This document shows, piece by piece, positions 5,357-11,214 of a stretch of DNA of 11,214 bases. Position 1 is the stretch's first letter. Every line of letters starts with the position of its first letter. The notes beneath the pieces are model-generated. The model worked only from the letters and a program-made list of their open reading frames with translations. It searched no databases and was not told the origin of the DNA. A program made the position numbers and the translations under genes. Origin of the DNA: Rubrobacteraceae bacterium (GTDB lineage: Bacteria > Actinomycetota > Rubrobacteria > Rubrobacterales > Rubrobacteraceae); NCBI GenBank assembly GCA_029240775.1, contig JARDZQ010000064.1, forward strand, positions 1-11,214, read 5' to 3'.

Positions 5357-6193
5357 TTGGGCATCCTCAAGAACATCGAGAAGCGGATGGAGTCGCTCGT
5401 AGAGGGCGTATTCGGTCGCGCTTTCAGGCGCCAGATCCACCCCGTAGAGATCGCCAAGGCCCTCACCAAGCAGATGGACGAGGGCCGGATGGTGAGCATC
5501 TCGCGCACCTACGCCCCGAACGACTTCACCGTTCATCTCTCCGAGGAGGACACGGAGTCCATCCGGGCCTACCAGGACGCTCTCAGGGACGAGCTGATCC
5601 AGTACGCCTCGACCCACGCGGAGAACAAGGACTACCACCTGATGACCCCGCCCAGGGTCCGCTTCGAGACGGAGGACTCCCTGCGTTTCGGCGAGTTCGG
5701 CATCACCGCCAAGCTGACCGGCGGGGACGGCCCGCGCGAGAAGGGCGCCCCCCAGGACACCTCGGGCCAGACGCGCATCTTCCGCACCGAGGATACGGGC
5801 GGCGTGGCGCAGGGAACCTCCGCCATCTCCCCCGAGGAGGCCCAGCAGCACGGGCTCGCGCGTGAGGTCGTAGAGGTAGTAACCAAGGACGGGAGCTTCC
5901 CGCTGGAGGGGCGCGGGCCGTGGACTGTCGGCCGCTCGCACGAGAACGACATCGTCATCCCCGACCCGAACGTCTCGAGGAAACACGCCCGGCTCTCGCG
6001 CGCCGACAACGGCTACGTCGTAGAAGACCTCGGCTCGACCAACGGCACCCTGCTGGACGGTGCGCCCATAGACCGCGAGCGCATAGAGAGCGGCGACGAG
6101 CTGACCTTCGGCCAGAGCACCGCCCGCTTCGTCCGCCGCATCGACTCCCCCGGGGAGGGCGAGAGGAATCCTTCGGGCGCCGGGAGGCGTTAA
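5357..6193 (+). CDS. fhaA: FhaA-like protein: DUF3662 domain plus FHA domain
   Basis: A 278-aa soluble protein. Residues about 1-120 are the FhaA N-terminal domain (DUF3662/PF12401), with the typical M-E-S-L-V-E-G-V-F-G-R-A-F-R start and H-P-V-E-I-A-K-A-L at 28-36. A variable linker (about 121-170) follows, and then a C-terminal FHA domain (PF00498, about 178-262). Phosphothreonine-binding residues are visible: G-R-S at 192-194, S-R-K-H at 207-210 and S-T-N-G-T at 227-231. Mycobacterial FhaA binds phosphorylated partners of the PknB system, including the lipid II flippase regulator MviN, and tunes peptidoglycan synthesis. The same role is inferred here from domain order and operon. It starts with TTG. 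The linker is Thr-rich (Q-T-R-I-F-R-T-E-D-T, 138-147), a possible phosphorylation site for one of the flanking kinases. It is shorter than mycobacterial FhaA, which has a longer linker. Confidence 0.95.
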   Translation: MGILKNIEKRMESLVEGVFGRAFRRQIHPVEIAKALTKQMDEGRMVSISRTYAPNDFTVHLSEEDTESIRAYQDALRDELIQYASTHAENKDYHLMTPPRVRFETEDSLRFGEFGITAKLTGGDGPREKGAPQDTSGQTRIFRTEDTGGVAQGTSAISPEEAQQHGLAREVVEVVTKDGSFPLEGRGPWTVGRSHENDIVIPDPNVSRKHARLSRADNGYVVEDLGSTNGTLLDGAPIDRERIESGDELTFGQSTARFVRRIDSPGEGERNPSGAGRR

Positions 6194-6197
6194 GACC

Positions 6198-6683
6198 ATG
6201 CTCGAGCTCCAGGTGCCGCTCCTGGCGGCGAAGGCGCTGCTGTTGCTCTTGCTCTTCGCCTTTATCTACGCCGTGATGCGGCGGGGTATCGGAGATCTGC
6301 GGCGGGTCCCGGACGACGAGCCCTTCGAGCCCGGAAGGGCTCAAGACGGGCGCGGAGCCTACGCGCCACGCGGCCCGGCCCGCAACGGCTCCGAACTCGT
6401 CGTGGAGGACTCGGAGATCCTGGCGCCACAGACCCGCTTCTCGATCCACGACGGCGCGACCAGCATCGGGCGCTCCTCGGCGGCCGACATCGTCTTGAAG
6501 AGCGACGACTACGCCTCCGGTCGCCACGCCCAGCTCACCCGCCACGGGGGCCTCCTTTATGTCGAAGACCTGGGCTCGACCAACGGAACGTTCGTCAACG
6601 GGCGCAAGACCGTCGGCGCAACCCCCTTGAGGCACGGGGACACCGTGCGGGTCGGCTCGACAACCTTCCGGTACGAAGAGTAA
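6198..6683 (+). CDS. fhaB: FhaB-like membrane-anchored FHA protein
   Basis: A 161-aa protein with an N-terminal membrane segment (about residues 7-27, Leu-rich) and a short charged, proline-containing linker. A C-terminal FHA domain (about 75-160) carries the phosphothreonine pocket: G-R-S at 91-93, S-G-R-H at 107-110 and S-T-N-G-T at 127-131. It matches FhaB/FipA, which in mycobacteria reads kinase-made phosphothreonine and helps the divisome and elongation machinery. The ATG is preceded by GGGAGG (6182-6187) within the end of fhaA, and the gap to fhaA is only 4 nt. The juxtamembrane stretch (about 30-60) contains no Thr, so the regulatory phosphothreonine described in mycobacterial FipA has no obvious counterpart. 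The anchor puts the FHA domain on the cytoplasmic face, where kinase domains act. Confidence 0.94.
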   Translation: MLELQVPLLAAKALLLLLLFAFIYAVMRRGIGDLRRVPDDEPFEPGRAQDGRGAYAPRGPARNGSELVVEDSEILAPQTRFSIHDGATSIGRSSAADIVLKSDDYASGRHAQLTRHGGLLYVEDLGSTNGTFVNGRKTVGATPLRHGDTVRVGSTTFRYEE

Positions 6684-6694
6684 GCTCTAGGGCT

Positions 6695-7885
6695 ATGCTG
6701 TTCTTAGAACCCTTCGGCGCCACCGACGCGGGAAAGGTCCGTGCCAACAACGAGGACGCGCTCCTCGTCGGCGAGGGCCGCGACGAGACGCTCTTCGTGG
6801 TCGCCGACGGCATAGGCGGCTTCGAGGCAGGGGAGGTGGCGAGCCGCATCGCCATAGACGTCCTCAGGAACCTCGAGCCGGGTGATTCCTTCGAGGCGGC
6901 CATCAGGGAGGCAAATCGCCGGATCCTCGCCGTCGGGCGCGGCGACGAGCGGCTCTCCGGGATGGGGACGACCGTCGTCGCCGTGCGCTTCGGCGGCACC
7001 CGCGAGGAGCCTGTGGTCGAGATCGCGCACGTCGGGGACTCGCGAGCGTACCTGCTGCGCGGCGGCGAGCTGCAACCCGTCACAGAAGACCACTCGCTCG
7101 TCGCCGAGCTCGTGCGCAGCGGGGACCTTACCCGCGCCCAGGCCGCCGAGCACCCTCAGAAGAACCTGATCACCCGGGCTTTAGGCGCGGACGAAGAGGT
7201 CGAGGTGGACACCGCGGTCCTGCCGGTGGAGGCGGGAGACCGGCTTCTCCTGTGCTCCGACGGCCTCACCGACATGGTTGCGGAGGCGAGGATAGCCGAG
7301 ATCCTGGCCGACTCCCCCGACGATCCCGAAGGGCCTGCGCGGGCCCTGGTCTCCGCAGCGCTTGACGCCGGTGGATCGGACAACGTCACCGTGATCGTCG
7401 TGGACGTGAAGGAGGAACCCCCGCGCGCGGAGCGCTCCGGCGACACCCACGAGATGCCCGCCGTCGCGCGCTCCGGGGACAGGAGCCAGACGACCGACCG
7501 TCCGCCCCCGCAGCGGCCCCGGAGCGCCGAGCCCCGGGGCAGAGACCGTGCCCCCGGACGCCCGAAAGCGGCGCGCAGGAAGCGCAAGAGGGTTGGTCTC
7601 AGGAGGTTCGTGCGGGGACTCGCGGCCGTGCTGATCGTCGTCATCGCCCTGACGCCCGCGTATCTGTGGGGATCGAGCCGGTACTTCCTCGGCCTCGAAG
7701 ACGGCGAGGTGGTGGCCTACCGCGGGCTACCCTACGCACCTTTGGGCGTCGAGCTCAACACGGAGTGGCGCAGGACGGGCGTCGAGGTCTCGGACGTCAA
7801 GACACCCTACCGGGATCCGATAGAGAACCACACGCTCTACACCCGGGAAGAGCTCGATCCCGTCCTGCAAGACCTCGGCAAGTAG
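6695..7885 (+). CDS. pstP: PstP-type PP2C Ser/Thr protein phosphatase with membrane anchor
   Basis: A 396-aa metal-dependent phosphatase that reverses the kinases of this operon. The catalytic PP2C domain spans about residues 4-238. The metal-binding aspartates are in N-N-E-D-A (D21), V-A-D-G-I-G-G (D38), C-S-D-G-L-T-D (D189) and G-G-S-D-N (D229), and H-V-G-D-S-R-A-Y at 112-119 is the usual core strand. A disordered Arg/Pro-rich linker (about 240-305) leads to one membrane helix (about 307-326) and an outer tail of about 70 residues, with Y-R-G-L-P-Y at 342-347. Actinobacterial PstP has the same plan: cytoplasmic enzyme, one membrane pass, short ectodomain. It lies 11 nt after fhaB and 1 nt before rodA. 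The ribosome-binding site is weak (A-G-G-G two bases before ATG), suggesting coupled translation. All metal ligands are intact, so an active enzyme is expected. Confidence 0.96.
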   Translation: MLFLEPFGATDAGKVRANNEDALLVGEGRDETLFVVADGIGGFEAGEVASRIAIDVLRNLEPGDSFEAAIREANRRILAVGRGDERLSGMGTTVVAVRFGGTREEPVVEIAHVGDSRAYLLRGGELQPVTEDHSLVAELVRSGDLTRAQAAEHPQKNLITRALGADEEVEVDTAVLPVEAGDRLLLCSDGLTDMVAEARIAEILADSPDDPEGPARALVSAALDAGGSDNVTVIVVDVKEEPPRAERSGDTHEMPAVARSGDRSQTTDRPPPQRPRSAEPRGRDRAPGRPKAARRKRKRVGLRRFVRGLAAVLIVVIALTPAYLWGSSRYFLGLEDGEVVAYRGLPYAPLGVELNTEWRRTGVEVSDVKTPYRDPIENHTLYTREELDPVLQDLGK

Positions 7886-7886
7886 C

Positions 7887-9188
7887 ATGACCCAGCGCGC
7901 CACCAGCCCCATGATCCTCGCCCTGCTCATAACTTCTTTAGGGTTTGCGACCCTGATCTTCGCGCAGGAGGCGGCCAGCCCGCCACTTATCTACGGCGCC
8001 TACTACACCGGGACACTCTTCGTCCTCTACCTCGGCGTGCGGCTACTTCTCCCCCACTCCGACGTCTTGCTCCTGCCGATAGTAACCATGCTCACCGGCA
8101 TCGGGCTCGTCATGATCTTCCGCCTCACCTACGACATCGAGGGTGCCGAGAACCTCGCGACGACGCAGGCGATCTGGATCCTGGTCGGAAGCGGGGCAAT
8201 GTTCATTATCGTGCTGTTATTCCGCAACTACCATCGCCTCTTTGACTACAAGTACCTGCTCGCCTTAGGCGCGGTCGCCCTTATAGCCTCGACGTTCACG
8301 CCGTTCGGGTACGAGGTGAACGGGGCGAGGCTCTGGGTGGCTATTGGCCCCGTCAACTTCCAGCCCTCCGAGTTCGCTCGCATAGCGCTCGTGATCTTCT
8401 TCGCCGGCTACCTGGCCGAGAAGCGCGACGTCATGACGGCGACGAGCCGCACCGTCCTTGGCATCCAGATCCCTGCCCTCAAGTACTTCGGACCCGTGGC
8501 CCTGGTGTGGGCGGCCTCTCTGGGGCTCCTGGTCTTCGAGAAGGACCTCGGGAGCAGCCTGCTGTTCTTTGCCGTCCCCTTGTTCATGCTCTACGCGGCG
8601 ACGGGCCGCATCGCCTACGTGCTGCTCGGCACCGTCCTCTTCTCCGTGGGCTCGCTCGTGACGTACTTCCTCTTCGGCCACGTGCAGCTCAGGGTGCAGA
8701 GCTGGCTCGACCCGTGGGAGGACCCGGACGGGACGGGGTTCCAGATCCTCCAGAGCATCTTCAACATCGCCGACGGGGGGCTTACGGGAACGGGCCTGGG
8801 CGCCGGTTTCTCCCAGACCATCCCGGAAGTCGAGACCGACTTCATCTTCTCCGCCATAGCGAGTGAGCTCGGCTTGCTCGGGGCGACGGCGGTGCTCCTA
8901 GCGTTTCTGGCATTCGTCTACCGGGGGATCAAGATCTCGCTCCTCGCCGAGGACGAGGCCTCGAAGCTCCTGGCCTTCGGGCTGACGGCGATGTTCGCGC
9001 TGCAGACCCTGGTGATCGTCGGCGGGGTGACGAAGGCGATACCGCTGACCGGCATCACGCTCCCCTTCGTCTCCTACGGCGGCTCCTCGGTGGTGGGCAG
9101 CTTTATCCTGACCGCTCTTCTGCTCGTCATCTCGGAGAAGGCGGGCAAGCGCGAGGCCGAGGAGACCCTGTACGAGGACGGCGCGTGA
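7887..9188 (+). CDS. rodA: SEDS peptidoglycan glycosyltransferase (RodA/FtsW family)
   Basis: A 433-aa polytopic membrane protein of the FtsW/RodA/SpoVE family (PF01098), with about ten hydrophobic segments. Family motifs: F-Q-P-S-E-F-A-R at 158-165, the catalytic aspartate in F-E-K-D-L-G-S-S (D220), E-T-D-F-I-F-S-A-I-A-S-E-L-G at 316-329, and T-L-P-F-V-S-Y-G-G-S-S at 391-401. It polymerises lipid II glycan strands at the outer face of the membrane, working with a class B PBP. The next gene, pbpA, overlaps its stop by 4 nt and is the natural partner. The ATG is 1 nt after the pstP stop with no clear ribosome-binding site, so translation is probably coupled. The name rodA follows the actinobacterial gene order; FtsW and RodA are hard to tell apart from one sequence. 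Confidence 0.96.
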   Translation: MTQRATSPMILALLITSLGFATLIFAQEAASPPLIYGAYYTGTLFVLYLGVRLLLPHSDVLLLPIVTMLTGIGLVMIFRLTYDIEGAENLATTQAIWILVGSGAMFIIVLLFRNYHRLFDYKYLLALGAVALIASTFTPFGYEVNGARLWVAIGPVNFQPSEFARIALVIFFAGYLAEKRDVMTATSRTVLGIQIPALKYFGPVALVWAASLGLLVFEKDLGSSLLFFAVPLFMLYAATGRIAYVLLGTVLFSVGSLVTYFLFGHVQLRVQSWLDPWEDPDGTGFQILQSIFNIADGGLTGTGLGAGFSQTIPEVETDFIFSAIASELGLLGATAVLLAFLAFVYRGIKISLLAEDEASKLLAFGLTAMFALQTLVIVGGVTKAIPLTGITLPFVSYGGSSVVGSFILTALLLVISEKAGKREAEETLYEDGA

Positions 9189-10636
9189 ACGCGCACGTCA
9201 GGAGGACTTTCTACCTCTTCGCCGCAGGTTTCGTGGCCCTGGTAGGCATGCTCGCCTACTGGCAGGTCTACGCCCGCGAGTCGCTGGCCAACAACCCCCA
9301 GAACGGGCTCCAGACCCAGAGAGCCCTAGAGACCCCGCGCGGGCTCATCCTGGCCGGCGACGGTGAGACGGTGCTCGCCGAGAGCGTGCGCCGCAAGACG
9401 GAGAGCGGCCGCGTCTACGACCGCGTCTACCCAGGGGGGGAGGCCTTCTCCAGCGTGGTCGGCTACTGGAGCACCAAGTACGGGGCCACGGGGATCGAGA
9501 TCGGGCAGAACTCCGAGCTCTCCGGCACCGCGGAGCCCGCCACCCTTGACGCCCTCATAAACCAGATGACCGGCGGTCCCCAGCCAGGCAACAACGTGGT
9601 GCTCACGCTGGATCCGGAGCTGCAGAGGATCGCCTACGAGGGGCTCGCGGCGACCGCCACGGGCCGGGGCTCCGCGATGGCAGTAGACCCTAAGACGGGT
9701 GAGATCCTGGCCCTCGTCTCCTACCCCTCCTACGACCCCAACAACATAGACGAGAACTTCCCGGAGCTGGCGAACGACCCGACCACGCCCCTCTATAATC
9801 GCGCGACCCAGAGCCTCTACCCGCCGGGCTCGACCTTCAAGGTGATAACGTCCGCAGCCGCGCTGAAGGCCGGGGTGCGCCCCTCGGACGAGTTCTTCGA
9901 CCCCGGCTTCCTCGATACGCCGGGCTACAGGGTGGTCAACTACCAGCGCAAGGACTTCGGGCGGCTCACCTTCGCCGAAGCCCTGGTGTTCTCCGTCAAC
10001 GTCATCTTCGCCAAGATCGCCATAAAGGAGGTGGGGCCCGAGCTCCTCTACCAGACGGCGCGGGACTTCGGCTTCGGCGACCCCTACGACGACTTCCCGC
10101 TGCCCGTCTCCGCCAGCGACCTCGGCTATCCCGTAGATCAGTGGGTCGAGGGGAACACGGCCCAGATCTCCTTCGGCCAGGACAGGGTCTCCTCCAACGT
10201 CTTCGAGATGGGCCTCGCGGCCGCCACGGTCGCCAACGACGGCGTGATGATGGACCCCCGCATCGTGCGGGAGGTCCGCTCCCCCGACGGCATCATCCTC
10301 GACAGGCCCGCCCCCAGCACCCGCCACAGGGCGCTCGACGTGGGGACGGCCCAGACGCTCAATGGGATGATGCAGGGTGTGATCACCACGGGCCAGCTAA
10401 CGGAAGCCGAAGTCCCTGGCGTAGAGGTCGCCGGCAAGACGGGGACCGCGGAGGCCCCGCCGGGCCAGCCGCACTCCTGGTTCGTCGCCTTCGCCCCCGC
10501 CGAGGATCCGGAGATAGCCGTCGCGGTCATGGTCGAGAACGGCGGCGAGATCGGACCCCAGGGCGACGCGGCCACCCCGGCTATCCCCATAGCCCAGGAC
10601 ATTATGGAGGCGTACCTGAAGGGTGAGGGTAGGTAA
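9185..10636 (+). CDS. pbpA: Class B penicillin-binding protein (transpeptidase), PbpA
   Basis: A 483-aa bPBP that cross-links peptidoglycan made by the adjacent SEDS protein. A membrane anchor lies at about residues 9-28. The N-terminal pedestal contains P-R-G-L-I-L-A-G-D-G-E-T-V-L-A-E-S at 51-67. The transpeptidase domain (PF00905, about 160-478) holds all three active-site motifs: S-T-F-K at 216-219 (nucleophile S216), S-V-N at 270-272 and K-T-G-T-A at 418-422. The length and the single anchor with a small pedestal match actinobacterial PbpA rather than the longer FtsI. The start is GTG at 9185, whose last bases form the rodA stop (overlap GTGA), indicating translational coupling and roughly equal expression of the pair. 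No PASTA domain is present. It should be a beta-lactam target. Confidence 0.96.
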   Translation: MNAHVRRTFYLFAAGFVALVGMLAYWQVYARESLANNPQNGLQTQRALETPRGLILAGDGETVLAESVRRKTESGRVYDRVYPGGEAFSSVVGYWSTKYGATGIEIGQNSELSGTAEPATLDALINQMTGGPQPGNNVVLTLDPELQRIAYEGLAATATGRGSAMAVDPKTGEILALVSYPSYDPNNIDENFPELANDPTTPLYNRATQSLYPPGSTFKVITSAAALKAGVRPSDEFFDPGFLDTPGYRVVNYQRKDFGRLTFAEALVFSVNVIFAKIAIKEVGPELLYQTARDFGFGDPYDDFPLPVSASDLGYPVDQWVEGNTAQISFGQDRVSSNVFEMGLAAATVANDGVMMDPRIVREVRSPDGIILDRPAPSTRHRALDVGTAQTLNGMMQGVITTGQLTEAEVPGVEVAGKTGTAEAPPGQPHSWFVAFAPAEDPEIAVAVMVENGGEIGPQGDAATPAIPIAQDIMEAYLKGEGR

Positions 10637-10645
10637 AGCTATAAT
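10616..10645 (+). promoter_or_regulatory. Internal promoter candidate in front of pknB
   Basis: TATAAT at 10640-10645 is a perfect -10 consensus in a GC-rich context. The -35 is weak (CTGAAG at 10616-10621, 18 nt upstream, only T-G-A matching). Transcription would begin at about 10652-10655, at or just before the pknB ATG, so the kinase could also be made from a leaderless or near-leaderless message. Confidence 0.55.
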
Positions 10646-10654
10646 GCCAAGGTC

Positions 10655-11214
10655 ATGCAGCAGCTCGTAGACAATCGCTACCGCTTGGTCAAGCCCCTGG
10701 GCAGCGGAGGTATGGCCGACGTCTACCTGGCCCATGACAACATCCTCGACAGGGACGTAGCCCTCAAGGTCATGAGCACCCGCTACGCGAGCGACGAGGA
10801 GTTCGTCGAGCGCTTCAAGCGCGAGGCCCAGAGCGCCGCCGCCCTCTCCCACCCCAACATCGTCTCCATCTTCGACCGGGGCGAGTCGGAGGACGGGACG
10901 TACTACATAGCGATGGAGTACCTCCCAGGCGGTACGCTGAAGGACAGGATCATGAGCAAGGGAGCTCTGCCGGCCCGCACCGCCGCCGCCGTAGCGCTCC
11001 AGATCGCAGAAGCCTTGCAGTGCGCCCACGAGCGCGGCGTGATCCACCGCGACATAAAGCCGCACAACATCCTGATCACCGAGTCCGGCGACGTGAAGGT
11101 GACGGACTTCGGCATAGCCCGGGCGGCCTCTTCCTCCACCATGACCCGTACGGGTTCTATCCTCGGGACCGCCCACTACATCTCGCCCGAGCAGGCGATG
11201 GGCGAGCCGGTCGG
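10655..11214 (+). CDS. pknB: PknB-type Ser/Thr protein kinase (3' truncated by window)
   Basis: The first 186 codons of a Hanks-type kinase; the gene runs off the window end. It begins M-Q-Q-L-V-D-N-R-Y-R-L, the usual PknB start. Motifs: glycine loop G-S-G-G-M-A-D-V-Y at 17-25, V-A-L-K with the ATP lysine at 40, H-R-D-I-K-P-H-N (catalytic aspartate at about 136), D-F-G-I-A-R, the activation loop with T-M-T-R-T-G-S, and G-T-A-H-Y-I-S-P-E. The T-x-T pattern in the loop is the autophosphorylation pattern of PknB-class kinases. It follows pbpA by 18 nt, the position of pknA/pknB in actinobacteria. Mycobacterial PknB has extracellular PASTA domains that sense wall fragments; these would lie beyond the window. 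An ATG at 10644 gives only a nine-codon frame and is rejected as start. The ribosome-binding site is poor (A-A-G-G, 2 nt before ATG), and TATAAT sits just upstream. Confidence 0.93.
   Translation, partial: MQQLVDNRYRLVKPLGSGGMADVYLAHDNILDRDVALKVMSTRYASDEEFVERFKREAQSAAALSHPNIVSIFDRGESEDGTYYIAMEYLPGGTLKDRIMSKGALPARTAAAVALQIAEALQCAHERGVIHRDIKPHNILITESGDVKVTDFGIARAASSSTMTRTGSILGTAHYISPEQAMGEPV

Noticed and set aside
4844..6199. A 451-codon open frame on the minus strand opposite the kinase and fhaA.
   Set aside because: It lies wholly antisense to two genes with clear domain motifs, its product is Arg/Gly/Val/Leu-rich with no recognisable domain, and long antisense frames are expected at this GC content.
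9326..10327. A 333-codon open frame on the minus strand opposite pbpA.
   Set aside because: Antisense shadow of a transpeptidase gene with all active-site motifs; no domain or start signal of its own.
1..11214. CRISPR arrays, insertion sequences, integrases or phage genes.
   Set aside because: No spaced repeats, transposase motifs or terminal inverted repeats were seen; the only clear repeat is the tRNA duplication.

Overview
The window is a high-GC actinobacterial chromosome segment, most like Rubrobacter or a close relative. This assignment is inference from three things: the FhaA-FhaB-PstP-RodA-PbpA-PknB gene order, the very high G/C at third codon positions, and the regular use of the Ile codon ATA where ATT is almost absent. 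No marker gene settles the genus.

Layout. (1) 1-2072, plus strand: the 3' part of a TlpA/ResA-like thioredoxin, then a GCS2-type carboxylate-amine ligase 15 nt later, then a RimJ/RimL-like GNAT acetyltransferase. (2) 2083-3336, minus strand: a membrane-anchored protein with a CARDB-like C-terminal domain, followed by a stand-alone Lrp/AsnC ligand-binding (RAM) domain protein, 12 nt apart and probably co-transcribed. (3) 3482-3629, minus strand: tRNA-Leu(CAG) preceded by an exact 63-bp tandem duplication that leaves a 3'-truncated tRNA copy directly upstream of the intact one. (4) 3630-3766: a divergent promoter region. (5) 3767-11214, plus strand: a tightly packed signalling and cell-wall operon. 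It holds a Ser/Thr kinase fused to a polytopic membrane domain, then fhaA, fhaB, the PP2C phosphatase pstP, the SEDS glycosyltransferase rodA/ftsW, the class B penicillin-binding protein pbpA, and the start of a PknB-type kinase cut by the window end.

How the genes work together. The plus-strand operon couples phospho-signalling (two Ser/Thr kinases, one phosphatase, two phosphothreonine-reading FHA proteins) to a peptidoglycan polymerase/transpeptidase pair (SEDS plus bPBP). This is the conserved actinobacterial growth and division module. The unusual parts are the leading kinase, with a shortened C-lobe and a large membrane domain, and an internal consensus -10 box in front of pknB that could start a nearly leaderless transcript.

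The strongest candidate novelty is the tRNA-Leu duplication, in which two competing 5' parts share a single 3' part. The core operon is otherwise a known module, and no wholly new system could be demonstrated by reading alone.
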